DNA of 64,000 nucleotides from Brevibacillus sp. (GTDB lineage: Bacteria > Bacillota > Bacilli > Brevibacillales > Brevibacillaceae), in NCBI GenBank assembly GCA_017656235.1, contig JACDOF010000004.1, positions 1-64,000 of the forward strand. The letters are read 5' to 3'. Both the position numbers and the translations under genes were made by a program. The notes beneath the pieces were generated by a model. That model searched no databases. It saw only the letters and a list, made by a program, of their open reading frames with translations, and was not told where the DNA came from. Shown piece after piece: positions 6,719-15,366 of this stretch (its first letter is position 1; every line of letters begins with the position of its first letter).

Positions 6719-7792
6719 ATGGAATTACGGCGCATCGGTATCATGACGGCCGCGTTGGGAATCAGTGCCGTTTTGCTGACAGGTTGCGGATTGTTTGGCC
6801 CGAAAGAGGAGACAAACACCAGTATAGATCCACCACCGCTGACGGAAGACGCAGGGGGTGAATGGGACGCTGGTGAGAGTGGGACGCTTGATCCTGATGC
6901 GTCACCGTCCGACGAGCCCGCAGCAGTACAGACTGTCAACCGGACGGTTTATCTCTTCGATCCCAACGGATATGTGGTGCCGGTCACTCTGCCCCTGCCC
7001 AAAACAGAAGGCGTGGCCAAACAGGTACTGACCTACATGGTCAAAGGGGGACCGGTGGAAGAACTGCTGCCGCCGGGGTTTTCCGCCATTCTGCCCGAGA
7101 AAACCAGCGTGCTCGGGGCAAAAATTGTGGATGGCACGGCGACCATTGACTTTTCACCGCACTTCACCAAGTACAATCCTGAGCAGGAAGTGGCCATTCT
7201 GCAGGCGATCACCAAAGCGCTCACCTCATTCGATTCCGTAAAGAACGTGGCCATCTGGGTAAACGGTGTACCGCTGTCGGAAATGCCGGTCAACAAAACG
7301 CCGATCAATACGCTGGAGCAGACGAGCGGAATCAATCTGGAGCTGGCTCCTGGAGCCATGCCGGGTCGGACCACCGCCGTAACCGTCTATTTCCAGGGAC
7401 AGCTTGACGAGGAGCACACCTATTACGTACCCGTGACGCGGCTGATTCCGGAGACGGACGAGGTGGCGCGGGCGGTCGTCGAGGAGTTGATCAGGGGGCC
7501 AAAAGAAGGGGCGCCGCTGTTCAGTTCGCTGCTGGGTACGACGGAGGTGATCGGCGTTGAGGAGAAAGGGGATACGGTAGTAGTCAATTTGAGCGGCGAT
7601 GTGCTTAAGTACAACAACGGCAGAGAGGCCAATCCGGAAGCAATACAATCTCTGGTGCTGTCGCTTGCCGAGAACACCGGGGCCGACAAAGTGCAGGTGA
7701 TGGTGGAAGGCAAACCGCTCGCTGCCGCAGGTTCGCTCGATGTGAGCAAACCTGTATCGCGCCCACTGGAGATCAACTCGTTTGCGTTTTGA
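6719..7792 (+). CDS. gerM: Spore germination/sporulation lipoprotein GerM
   Basis: A lipoprotein with two GerM domains, needed in B. subtilis for normal septal peptidoglycan during engulfment and for germination. A lipobox, LLTGC, follows a hydrophobic segment near residue 20. A Pro/Asp-rich spacer follows, then the two domains (about 75-190 and 210-345), each beginning with a VYF/VYL-type strand and a long KGG or RGP stretch. I chose ATG 6719 because GAGGAGG lies 10 bases upstream; the in-frame ATG at 6710 is too close to it. A sigma-E-like pair (GCATAAA at 6656, TATACAT ending 6684) lies just upstream, which would fit the known sigma-E control, but the match is weak. Confidence 0.9.
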   Translation: MELRRIGIMTAALGISAVLLTGCGLFGPKEETNTSIDPPPLTEDAGGEWDAGESGTLDPDASPSDEPAAVQTVNRTVYLFDPNGYVVPVTLPLPKTEGVAKQVLTYMVKGGPVEELLPPGFSAILPEKTSVLGAKIVDGTATIDFSPHFTKYNPEQEVAILQAITKALTSFDSVKNVAIWVNGVPLSEMPVNKTPINTLEQTSGINLELAPGAMPGRTTAVTVYFQGQLDEEHTYYVPVTRLIPETDEVARAVVEELIRGPKEGAPLFSSLLGTTEVIGVEEKGDTVVVNLSGDVLKYNNGREANPEAIQSLVLSLAENTGADKVQVMVEGKPLAAAGSLDVSKPVSRPLEINSFAF

Positions 7793-7796
7793 CGAG

Positions 7797-7825
7797 CGCC
7801 CACGCCAGCATGGCGTGGTTTTTGC
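7797..7825 (+). terminator. Terminator after gerM
   Basis: CCACGCC (7799-7805) and GGCGTGG (7812-7818) form a stem followed by five T. It separates gerM from the rph operon. Confidence 0.85.
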
Positions 7826-7896
7826 TTTTCCCGCGCGATAACGAGGCAAACGGGCATACCGGGTTTATCAAGCGGGTGGCAGAAGACCAACTGCCT

Positions 7897-7905
7897 TGGT
7901 ATAAT
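7897..7905 (+). promoter_or_regulatory. Extended -10 promoter of rph-rdgB-ysnB
   Basis: TGG-TATAAT, 60 bases before rph and after the gerM terminator. No good -35. Confidence 0.65.
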
Positions 7906-7964
7906 GGCAAAAGCGGCCACCAATGGTTTACAGCGGCAGCAAACAGATCTTAGGAGGAACTCGT

Positions 7965-8798
7965 ATGAGAGTGGATGGACGAGCAAACGATCAGTTGCGT
8001 CCGATTTCAATTACCCGTAATTTTATCAAACATGCGGAAGGTTCTTGTTTGATTGAAGTTGGCGATACAAAAGTGATTTGCACGGCGACCCTGGAGGAGC
8101 GTGTCCCCCCCTTCATGCGCGGGGCTGGAAAGGGCTGGGTGACAGCCGAATACGCGATGCTGCCCCGGGCCACTGAAACGCGCAATCCGCGAGAAGCGAC
8201 CAAAGGAAAAATCGGCGGCCGGACGATGGAGATTCAGCGGCTGATCGGTCGTGCCCTGCGATCAGTGGTTCACCTGGAGGCGATGGGAGAGCGGACCGTT
8301 TGGCTGGACTGTGACGTGATCCAGGCGGATGGAGGTACCCGTACCGCATCGATCACCGGTGCGTTTGTGGCAATGGTCGATGCGATGTCCAAGCTGGTGG
8401 AATCCGGTGTATGGAAGCAGCTGCCGATCACGGATTATCTGGCTGCCACTTCGGTCGGCATCATTGATGGAGAGGCAGTGCTTGATCTCAATTACCAGGA
8501 AGATTCGTCGGCCATTGTCGACATGAACATCGTGATGACCGGTTCTGGCAAGTATGTTGAGCTGCAGGGGACAGGAGAAGAAGCTCCGTTTAGCGCCGAG
8601 CAGCTTCAGGCGCTGCTGGCGCTGGCCGATAAAGGTGTAAGCCAGCTGATTCGCATCCAGCAGGAAACGCTGGGCAACCTGCCCCTGTTTGTGCCGCAGG
8701 CTCCCGCAGACACCGCGTCCGCCTCCGTGAACGGACAAACCGGCGGAGACAAACAACCAGTCGATTCCGCCGTCCAGTCGGAGGGAAGCCGTGTTTGA
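7965..8798 (+). CDS. rph: Ribonuclease PH
   Basis: A phosphate-dependent 3'-to-5' exoribonuclease that trims tRNA 3' ends. The protein starts [14 protein letters not shown] and carries the family stretches [25 protein letters not shown] and [16 protein letters not shown]. At 277 residues it is about 30 longer than the enzyme core; the extra Ala/Ser/Gly-rich tail after LPLFV is poorly conserved-looking. I chose ATG 7965 because AGGAGG lies 7 bases upstream. Its 3' end overlaps the rdgB start by 8 bases, so the two are probably translationally coupled. Confidence 0.95.
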   Translation: MRVDGRANDQLRPISITRNFIKHAEGSCLIEVGDTKVICTATLEERVPPFMRGAGKGWVTAEYAMLPRATETRNPREATKGKIGGRTMEIQRLIGRALRSVVHLEAMGERTVWLDCDVIQADGGTRTASITGAFVAMVDAMSKLVESGVWKQLPITDYLAATSVGIIDGEAVLDLNYQEDSSAIVDMNIVMTGSGKYVELQGTGEEAPFSAEQLQALLALADKGVSQLIRIQQETLGNLPLFVPQAPADTASASVNGQTGGDKQPVDSAVQSEGSRV

Positions 8799-9405
8799 AC
8801 AGAAAAGCCCGAAGAAAGTAGTCCTGGCCACGCGGAATCAGGGAAAGGTGCGGGAGTTCAACAAACTCTTGGCACCGCTCGGTTGGGAGGCCGTCAGCGT
8901 AACGGTATATCCCGATGCCCCGGAAGTGGTGGAAGACGGAGAGACATTTGAGGCGAACGCGGTCAAAAAAGCGACGACAATTGCCAATCACCTCGGATTA
9001 CCGGCGATCGGTGACGATTCGGGGCTGGAGGTGGACGCCCTTATGGGAGCGCCCGGTGTTTATTCGGCCCGTTACGCTGGCGAACAGGCAAGTGATGAGG
9101 AAAACTGGAAAAAGCTGCTGGGCGAATTAGTGGATGTGCCGCTTTCCGAGCGGACTGCTCGTTTCCGCTGTGTGCTTGCCTATGCGGAACCAAACGGTCA
9201 GGTGATTGTCGCCAGGGGCAGCTGCGAAGGATTGATTGCGCACCAGCCGGCAGGAGACGGCGGTTTCGGATACGATCCGGTTTTTTTCCTGCCCCAGCGG
9301 TCCTGTACCATGGCGCAGCTTGAGCCGGACGAAAAGAACCGGATCAGCCACCGGGCGGAAGCGATGCAGCAGCTTCTGCAAAAATTAAGGGAGGCGGGTC
9401 TATGA
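8791..9405 (+). CDS. rdgB: Non-canonical purine NTP (XTP/dITP) pyrophosphatase
   Basis: Hydrolyses XTP, ITP and dITP to monophosphates so that deaminated purines do not enter DNA and RNA. The 204-residue HAM1/RdgB protein has the substrate loop [13 protein letters not shown] at the start, the [10 protein letters not shown] metal/catalytic region near residue 75, and the GFGYDPVF signature near residue 150. The start is GTG 8791, inside the end of rph, with GGAGGG 7 bases upstream. It overlaps the next gene by 4 bases (ATGA). Confidence 0.95.
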   Translation: MFEQKSPKKVVLATRNQGKVREFNKLLAPLGWEAVSVTVYPDAPEVVEDGETFEANAVKKATTIANHLGLPAIGDDSGLEVDALMGAPGVYSARYAGEQASDEENWKKLLGELVDVPLSERTARFRCVLAYAEPNGQVIVARGSCEGLIAHQPAGDGGFGYDPVFFLPQRSCTMAQLEPDEKNRISHRAEAMQQLLQKLREAGL

Positions 9406-9926
9406 GTATCTTGATTCTCAGCGATACCCATGGGTTGGTATACGAGGTAAAGCAGGTGGCAGAACGCCATGCAGTCGAACAGATCTTTCACTGCGGCGAC
9501 TTTTGCACAGACCGGACGAGGGAGCCGTTTGCAGGGATGCGTCTGGTTCGGGGCAACTGCGACACCGACCGGGGCGTTCCGCTGGAATTGATCACGCCTT
9601 GGCGGGATCTGACCATCTACCAGACCCACGGTCATCTGTACGGTGTCAAAAGCTCTCTCATGCGGCTTCAATACCGGGCAGAAGAAATAGGGGCCAATGT
9701 TGTTCTTTTTGGTCATTCCCACTTTCCCTTGTGTACGGAAGAACGCGGCATGCTCTTTCTCAATCCCGGCAGCCTTCAGCTGCCGCGGGGCTACGATTTG
9801 CCTACATACGCGATACTGGATCAGGTGGGACAAGACGAACATCAGATCGAAGTGGAGGTCCGTTATTACACCCACCACGGTAACCCGGTCAACGATCGGG
9901 GCGGCAGGTTTATCCTGCACCGCTGA
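9402..9926 (+). CDS. ysnB: YsnB/YfcE-type metallophosphoesterase
   Basis: A 174-residue calcineurin-like phosphodiesterase of the small YfcE/MJ0936 group. The metal-binding motifs are in order: SDTHG (residues 7-11), HCGDF, GNCD, HGH and GHSH. The natural substrate of this group is not settled; relatives hydrolyse phosphodiesters in vitro. The gene is last in the rph-rdgB-ysnB operon, the same trio as in B. subtilis, and its ATG overlaps the rdgB stop codon. Confidence 0.9.
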   Translation: MSILILSDTHGLVYEVKQVAERHAVEQIFHCGDFCTDRTREPFAGMRLVRGNCDTDRGVPLELITPWRDLTIYQTHGHLYGVKSSLMRLQYRAEEIGANVVLFGHSHFPLCTEERGMLFLNPGSLQLPRGYDLPTYAILDQVGQDEHQIEVEVRYYTHHGNPVNDRGGRFILHR

Positions 9927-9930
9927 GTCC

Positions 9931-9959
9931 TTGAAATTATGTGACTCTGTTGATATACT
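9931..9959 (+). promoter_or_regulatory. Sigma-A promoter of tig
   Basis: TTGAAA, exactly 17 bases, TATACT. Transcription would start near 9966, giving a leader of about 87 bases. Confidence 0.8.
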
Positions 9960-10052
9960 ATAGTGGTTATGAATTAGCATCGACAAGTCATCGATAGATT
10001 GTTCCCCCAGCGGGCAATCTTGTTGGATACAATCTAGGAGGGAGAAGTTTAC

Positions 10053-11345
10053 GTGGCAGCAAAATGGGAAAAGGTAGAGAATAACCAGGGGGTTCTGACG
10101 GTAGAGGTTGATGCCGAAAAAGTGGACCGTGCGCTGGATGAAGCGTTCAAGAAAGTGGTTAAAAAAGTTACGGTTCCCGGTTTCCGCAAGGGAAAAATCC
10201 CCCGCAAGATCTTTGAAGCGCGTTTCGGTGTGGAATCGCTGTATCAGGATGCGCTGGATATCCTGCTCCCCGAAGCGTATGGACAAGCTGTAAAAGAGAC
10301 GGGGATTGAGCCGGTTGACCGTCCGGAAGTGGACATCGAGCAGATGGGCAAAGGCCAAAAGTTGATCTTTAAGGCCACGGTAACAGTCAAACCGGAAGTG
10401 AAACTGGGCGAATACAAGGGACTGGAAGTCGAACCGAAAGACTTCACCGTCACGGACGAAGATGTCGAAGCCGAGTTGAAGCATATGCAGGAGCGGCATG
10501 CTGAGCTATACGTAGTGGAAGACGGCACTGTCGAGAAGGGAGATATCGTCCTGATCGACTTTGAAGGCTTCCAGGACGGTGTTGCCTTTGAAGGCGGAAA
10601 AGCGGAAAACTATTCGCTGGAGGTCGGTTCCGGCACCTTTATCGCCGGCTTTGAAGACCAACTGATTGGCGCGAAACAGGGAGAAGAGAAAGAGATTACC
10701 GTCACCTTCCCGGAAGAGTACCACTCCCCCAACCTGGCAGGCAAAGAGGCGCTCTTTAAAGTGAAGGTAAACGAGATCAAGCGGAAAAACCTGCCCGAAC
10801 TTGACGACGAATTTGCCAAAGACGTCAGCGAATTCGATACGCTGGACGAACTGAAAGACGATCTGAAGAAGAAGTTGGAGGAAAAGGCAGAGCGCGAAAA
10901 AGATGCGTACATCCGCGAGCAGTTGGTACTGAAAGCGGCGGAGAATGCGGAAATTGACATCCCGCAGGTCATGATCGAGCACGAACTGGACCACATGGTC
11001 AACGAGTTCGCACAGCGTCTCCAGTACCAAGGGATGGACATCGAACTGTACTACCAGTTCTCCGGCATGGATGAAAGCCAACTGCGCGATCAGTTCCGTA
11101 CCGATGCCACCAACCGTGTTCGCACCTCGCTGACCCTGGAAGCGATTGCCAAAGCGGAAGGCATCGAGGCAACGGAAGAAGACGTAAACGAAGAACTGAA
11201 CAAGCTGTCCGGCTTGTACAATCGACCGGCTGATGAACTGCGCAAGCTGTTTGCCGCACAGGATGGCCTCGCTGCCCTCTACCGCGACATTCAGACGCGC
11301 AAAACGGTAGATTTACTGGTTGCAGAAAGCAAAGTAACCGCATAA
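10053..11345 (+). CDS. tig: Trigger factor
   Basis: A ribosome-bound chaperone and peptidyl-prolyl isomerase that meets nascent chains at the exit tunnel. The 430-residue protein has the ribosome-binding signature [11 protein letters not shown] near residue 45, an FKBP-type isomerase domain (about 160-245, [13 protein letters not shown]...[13 protein letters not shown]) and the long helical C-terminal chaperone domain. The start is GTG 10053 with GGAGGGAG about 8 bases upstream. It has its own promoter and terminator ahead of clpP-clpX. Confidence 0.97.
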   Translation: MAAKWEKVENNQGVLTVEVDAEKVDRALDEAFKKVVKKVTVPGFRKGKIPRKIFEARFGVESLYQDALDILLPEAYGQAVKETGIEPVDRPEVDIEQMGKGQKLIFKATVTVKPEVKLGEYKGLEVEPKDFTVTDEDVEAELKHMQERHAELYVVEDGTVEKGDIVLIDFEGFQDGVAFEGGKAENYSLEVGSGTFIAGFEDQLIGAKQGEEKEITVTFPEEYHSPNLAGKEALFKVKVNEIKRKNLPELDDEFAKDVSEFDTLDELKDDLKKKLEEKAEREKDAYIREQLVLKAAENAEIDIPQVMIEHELDHMVNEFAQRLQYQGMDIELYYQFSGMDESQLRDQFRTDATNRVRTSLTLEAIAKAEGIEATEEDVNEELNKLSGLYNRPADELRKLFAAQDGLAALYRDIQTRKTVDLLVAESKVTA

Positions 11346-11353
11346 TCTAAGTA

Positions 11354-11388
11354 CAAGGCACGAACACTTGCATTCGTGCCTTGTTTTT
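11354..11388 (+). terminator. Terminator of tig
   Basis: AAGGCACGAA pairs with TTCGTGCCTT around an 8-base loop, followed by GTTTTT. Confidence 0.9.
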
Positions 11389-11438
11389 CCAGGGATTGAG
11401 TTTACTGGGAACGCAAATAGTAGAGGAGGTCCATCTGT

Positions 11439-12026
11439 ATGCTGATTCCTATGGTTATCGAGCAAACCAACCGCGGCGAGCGGGCGTACGACATCTATTC
11501 GCGTCTGTTGAAAGATCGGATCATCTTTTTGGGAACTGCAATCGATGATGATGTGGCCAACCTCGTCGTGGCGCAGCTGCTGTTTTTGACAGCGGAAGAT
11601 CCTGACAAGGACATCAGTCTGTACATAAACTCTCCAGGTGGTTCCGTCACAGCCGGGATGGCGATTTACGACACCATGCAGTACATCAAGCCTGACGTAT
11701 CCACCATCTGTATCGGATTGGCTGCCAGTATGGGGGCGGTATTGCTGGCAGGCGGAGCCAAAGGGAAGCGGTTTGCGCTGCCCAACAGCGAAGTAATGAT
11801 TCACCAGCCGCTTGGAGGCGTTCGCGGTCAGGCGGAAGACATACGAATTCACGCCGACTGGATTCTCAAGACGAAGCGGCAGCTGAACCAAATCTTGGCG
11901 GAACGTACAGGCCAGCCGTACGAACGCATTGAACGGGACACCGACCGTGACCATTTCATGAGTGCCGAAGAAGCCAAAGCATACGGATTGATTGACGATG
12001 TGATTGTTCGCAAGGAATTGTCCTGA
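11439..12026 (+). CDS. clpP: ATP-dependent Clp protease, proteolytic subunit
   Basis: The barrel-shaped serine peptidase that degrades proteins fed to it by ClpX or ClpC. The triad falls at the usual numbers: Ser97 (GLAASMGA), His122 (MIHQP) and Asp171. It is 195 residues, the standard length, with GAGGAGG before the ATG. It lies between tig and clpX, the common bacterial order (in B. subtilis clpP is elsewhere). I see no CtsR operator (GGTCAAA repeats) in the 93 bases between tig and clpP. Confidence 0.98.
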   Translation: MLIPMVIEQTNRGERAYDIYSRLLKDRIIFLGTAIDDDVANLVVAQLLFLTAEDPDKDISLYINSPGGSVTAGMAIYDTMQYIKPDVSTICIGLAASMGAVLLAGGAKGKRFALPNSEVMIHQPLGGVRGQAEDIRIHADWILKTKRQLNQILAERTGQPYERIERDTDRDHFMSAEEAKAYGLIDDVIVRKELS

Positions 12027-12039
12027 CGAGAGGTGATGA

Positions 12040-13311
12040 ATGATGTTCAAGTTTAACGATGACAAAGGCCAGCTAAAGTGCTCGTTTTGCGGCAAGTCGC
12101 AGGAACAGGTACGAAAACTGGTTGCGGGTCCGGGTGTCTACATTTGTGACGAGTGCATCGAATTATGCAACGAGATTGTCCAGGAAGAACTGGGGAACGA
12201 TGAAGAAATCGACCTGAAAGAAATCCCCAAGCCGATGGAGATCCGGAAAATCCTTGACGATTATGTGATCGGACAGGATTTGGCCAAAAAGTCCCTTTCC
12301 GTTGCGGTTTACAACCACTACAAGCGGATCAACTCCGGTGCCAAGATTGAGGACGTTGAGCTGCAAAAATCCAATATCGTGCTGATTGGGCCAACCGGCA
12401 GCGGGAAGACACTGCTCGCTCAAACTCTCGCCCGCATCCTGAATGTTCCCTTTGCCATTGCTGATGCAACCTCTCTGACGGAAGCAGGGTACGTCGGTGA
12501 AGATGTGGAAAACATTTTGCTTAAGCTGATTCAAGCTGCCGACTACGATGTGGAACGGGCTGAAAAAGGGATTATCTACATCGATGAGATTGACAAGGTG
12601 GCCCGCAAGTCGGAAAACCCCTCGATCACCCGTGATGTCTCTGGCGAAGGGGTCCAGCAGGCTCTCTTGAAAATTCTGGAGGGTACAGTTGCCAGCGTTC
12701 CACCGCAGGGGGGACGGAAGCATCCCCATCAGGAGTTTATCCAGATTGATACCTCCAACATTTTGTTTATTTGCGGAGGAGCGTTTGACGGAATCGAACA
12801 AATTATCAAGCGGCGCATCGGCAAGAAAGTGATCGGTTTTGGCGCCGACCTCGCCGCTGATGGTGTCAAGGGTGACCTGAAGCCAGGCGAATATCTGAAA
12901 TACGTGCTGCCGGAAGACTTGCTGAAGTACGGGTTGATCCCCGAGTTCGTCGGCCGTCTGCCGGTATTGGCGACGCTGGAGCCGCTGGACGAAGAGACGC
13001 TGGTGCGCATCCTGACGGAGCCAAAAAATGCGTTGGTTAAGCAGTACCAAAAACTGCTCAGTCTGGACGGCGTCGAGCTGGAATTCGAACCAGCCGCCCT
13101 TACCCAGATTGCCAAGGAAGCGATCAAGCGTAATACAGGAGCACGCGGTCTGCGGGCGATTATCGAGCAGATCATGCTTGACATGATGTACGAACTCCCG
13201 TCCAGGGATGATGTGGAGAAGTGCCTCATCACGGAAGAAACCGTCCGCGACCGGGTGGCGCCGCGCTTAACCAACAAGGACGGCAGTATTCTTCGCGGCG
13301 AAACCGCCTGA
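12040..13311 (+). CDS. clpX: ATP-dependent Clp protease, ATPase subunit ClpX
   Basis: An AAA+ unfoldase that recognises tagged or native substrates and threads them into ClpP. The N-terminal zinc-binding domain has CSFCGK and CDECIELC (residues about 14-40). Walker A GPTGSGKT is near residue 118 and Walker [10 protein letters not shown] near 180. The IGF loop for ClpP docking is present (KVIGFGAD, about 266). Full length at 423 residues. Two adjacent ATGs (12040 and 12043) are possible; AGAGGTGA lies just upstream, and 12043 gives the usual MFKFN start. Confidence 0.98.
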   Translation: MMFKFNDDKGQLKCSFCGKSQEQVRKLVAGPGVYICDECIELCNEIVQEELGNDEEIDLKEIPKPMEIRKILDDYVIGQDLAKKSLSVAVYNHYKRINSGAKIEDVELQKSNIVLIGPTGSGKTLLAQTLARILNVPFAIADATSLTEAGYVGEDVENILLKLIQAADYDVERAEKGIIYIDEIDKVARKSENPSITRDVSGEGVQQALLKILEGTVASVPPQGGRKHPHQEFIQIDTSNILFICGGAFDGIEQIIKRRIGKKVIGFGADLAADGVKGDLKPGEYLKYVLPEDLLKYGLIPEFVGRLPVLATLEPLDEETLVRILTEPKNALVKQYQKLLSLDGVELEFEPAALTQIAKEAIKRNTGARGLRAIIEQIMLDMMYELPSRDDVEKCLITEETVRDRVAPRLTNKDGSILRGETA

Positions 13312-13352
13312 TGGACCGGGTGTGGTTGCTCCGCTTGACCGCTGCGGCAGGT

Positions 13353-13478
13353 CATCCTCTCCGGGGATGGGGCAGTCGTGCATCTTTGCTGGTCAGGAAG
13401 CAGCGCGAGCAGGACTTTTAGCACCTTCAGGGACACTTTGTCTACAGCTAAGGCCATCCTCTCCGGGGATGGCTTTTC
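13353..13478 (+). repeat. Interspersed repeat copy A between duplicated clpX terminator hairpins
   Basis: The 18-base hairpin CATCCTCTCCGGGGATGG occurs at 13353-13370 and again at 13455-13472; only the second is followed by T-rich sequence (CTTTTC). Between them lies the conserved right arm of the repeat family, from CATCTTTGCTGG (13381) to TTTGTCTACAG (13447). It shares GCAGCGCGAGCAGGAC and the GGGACACTTT-TCTACAG end with the copy at 19.9 kb. The left arm of the family is missing, so this looks like a truncated copy. The region fills most of the 239-base gap after clpX. Confidence 0.75.
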
Positions 13479-13481
13479 TCC

Positions 13482-13511
13482 GTTTACTCCCCCAACCCGC
13501 AGGCAATACTA
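13482..13511 (+). promoter_or_regulatory. Sigma-F promoter of lonB
   Basis: GTTTA, exactly 15 bases, GGCAATACTA. Every defined position of the sigma-F consensus (GYWTA and GGNRANANTW) is met. It lies 40 bases before the lonB start, which fits the known forespore expression of lonB in B. subtilis. Confidence 0.82.
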
Positions 13512-13550
13512 CACTGTAGTGATCGAAAAGCACGGGCGGGAGGGAAACGA

Positions 13551-15245
13551 ATGGAGTATACAACCATGGTGATCGCCGTGATAGAAGTTGTGGTCGGCGT
13601 TATTATCGGCACTTACTTCTGGAACCTGTTGAAAACACAACGGAACAACAAGACCTCGGTTGATCGCGACTCACGCAAAGAAGTCGATCAACTGAAAAAA
13701 ATGCGGATGAACGTCTTGACGGAGCCGCTGTCGGAAAAAACACGTCCAGCCACGTTGGACGAGATTGTTGGGCAGGAGGACGGACTGCGTGCGCTTAGGG
13801 CCGCCCTCTGCGGTCCCAATCCCCAGCACGTCATTATCTACGGGCCGCCCGGAGTGGGCAAGACGGCGGCTGCACGGGTAGTCCTGGAAGAGGCCAAAAA
13901 AAACCCGCTTTCTCCGTTTAAGGCAGATGCCAAGTTCGTGGAAATCGACGCCACCATTGCTCGCTTTGACGAGCGGGGGATTGCAGATCCATTGATCGGG
14001 TCTGTACACGACCCCATCTATCAGGGAGCGGGTGCGCTCGGTCAAGCGGGCGTGCCGCAGCCCAAACCGGGTGCCGTGACCAAAGCGCACGGCGGTATCC
14101 TGTTCCTCGACGAGATTGGAGAGCTGCACCCCATTCAGATGAACAAGCTGCTCAAAGTGCTGGAAGACCGCCGTGTAATGCTGGAAAGTGCTTACTACAG
14201 CGAGGAAAACACGCAGATTCCGCCCCACATTCACGACATCTTCCAGCAGGGACTGCCTGCCGATTTTCGGCTGGTCGGAGCGACGACCCGGACGCCGGAG
14301 GAGATTCCGCCGGCGCTTCGCTCCCGCTGTCTGGAGATTTTTTTCCGTCCGTTAAAACCGCAAGAGATTGGCAGCATCGTTCGTACGGCTGCTGCCAAGA
14401 TGGAGGTAGAACTTTGTCCGGAAGCCGTTCAGGTGATTGAGCGTTACGCCACCAATGGACGGGAGGCGATCAACACCCTGCAGATTGCTTCCGGCATCGC
14501 CTTGACCGAAGACCGCCGCATGATTACGGCCGCCGATGTGGAGTGGGTGGTGCACAGCAGTCAGAAGTCGCCGCGACAGGAGAAACAGGTGCATCAACAA
14601 CCGCAGGTGGGCTTGGTAAACGGTCTCGCCGTATATGGACCGAACATGGGAGCGGTGATGGAGATTGAAGTCACGGCCAGTTTGGCCAAGGTGCCTGGAC
14701 AGGGGCGGATGACCATGACCGGATTGGTGGAAGAGGAGGAGTTGGGTGGGCGCAGCCGGACGATTCGGCGCAAATCGACGGCCAAAGGGTCGATAGAAAA
14801 CGTCCTGACAGTCCTGCAGCGGATTGGCTTGCAGCCGTACGATTACGACCTGCACATCAACTTCCCTGGCGGCATACCGGTCGATGGTCCATCTGCCGGC
14901 GTAACCATTGCCGTAGCGATTTACTCGGCGATTCGCGAAGAACCGGTCGATAATCTGGTTGCCATTACCGGTGAGGTCAGCATCCACGGCAGGGTAAAAC
15001 CGGTCGGCGGTGTGGTCGCCAAAGTGGAAGCAGCCAAAATGGCCGGTGCCACCAGAGTGCTGATTCCCGAGGAAAACTGGCAGTCCATCTTCGCGTCGAT
15101 GGAAGGAATTGAGGTCATTCCGATCAAGACGGTAACCGAAGCCATTCAGCTCGCCATCCTGGAAGAAGTGGAGGAACCGTCGACTGAACCCTTTTTGTTC
15201 CCCGTGCAGACGGACGAATTGGCTTCTCCCACCCTCCCGATGTAA
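13551..15245 (+). CDS. lonB: Forespore ATP-dependent protease LonB
   Basis: A membrane-anchored Lon-type protease. A hydrophobic segment spans residues about 5-24; then an AAA+ domain with Walker A GPPGVGKT (near 104) and Walker B GGILFLDEIGE (near 183); then a C-terminal Lon peptidase domain. The Ser-Lys dyad is visible in PVDGPSAGVT (near 448) and in the lysine-containing stretch VGGVVAKVEAAKMAGAT. The 564-residue length matches B. subtilis LonB (552). It has its own sigma-F-type promoter and precedes lonA, as in B. subtilis. Confidence 0.95.
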   Translation: MEYTTMVIAVIEVVVGVIIGTYFWNLLKTQRNNKTSVDRDSRKEVDQLKKMRMNVLTEPLSEKTRPATLDEIVGQEDGLRALRAALCGPNPQHVIIYGPPGVGKTAAARVVLEEAKKNPLSPFKADAKFVEIDATIARFDERGIADPLIGSVHDPIYQGAGALGQAGVPQPKPGAVTKAHGGILFLDEIGELHPIQMNKLLKVLEDRRVMLESAYYSEENTQIPPHIHDIFQQGLPADFRLVGATTRTPEEIPPALRSRCLEIFFRPLKPQEIGSIVRTAAAKMEVELCPEAVQVIERYATNGREAINTLQIASGIALTEDRRMITAADVEWVVHSSQKSPRQEKQVHQQPQVGLVNGLAVYGPNMGAVMEIEVTASLAKVPGQGRMTMTGLVEEEELGGRSRTIRRKSTAKGSIENVLTVLQRIGLQPYDYDLHINFPGGIPVDGPSAGVTIAVAIYSAIREEPVDNLVAITGEVSIHGRVKPVGGVVAKVEAAKMAGATRVLIPEENWQSIFASMEGIEVIPIKTVTEAIQLAILEEVEEPSTEPFLFPVQTDELASPTLPM

Positions 15246-15268
15246 GCAGACGGAAACTGCAAGCACCA

Positions 15269-15298
15269 TTAGACATCGCTTTTGGTTTACGCTAAAAT
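15269..15298 (+). promoter_or_regulatory. Probable sigma-A promoter of lonA
   Basis: TTAGAC, 18 bases, TAAAAT. A small hairpin (CCTGC/GCAGG, about 15311-15327) lies in the leader. No CIRCE or CtsR operator was found. Confidence 0.5.
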
Positions 15299-15366
15299 TG
15301 AACAAAAACCCTGCCTATCATGCAGGATTGAGCTAGTTGACAAGAGGATTGGGGAGGTGCTTGGCC

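Noticed and set aside
11390-11438. CtsR or CIRCE heat-shock operator before clpP, clpX or lonA
   Set aside because: I looked for GGTCAAA tandem repeats and for the CIRCE inverted repeat and found neither.
13311-13550. Several short overlapping frames after clpX
   Set aside because: They run through the repeat and its hairpins, lack ribosome sites and differ in frame from copy to copy of the repeat.
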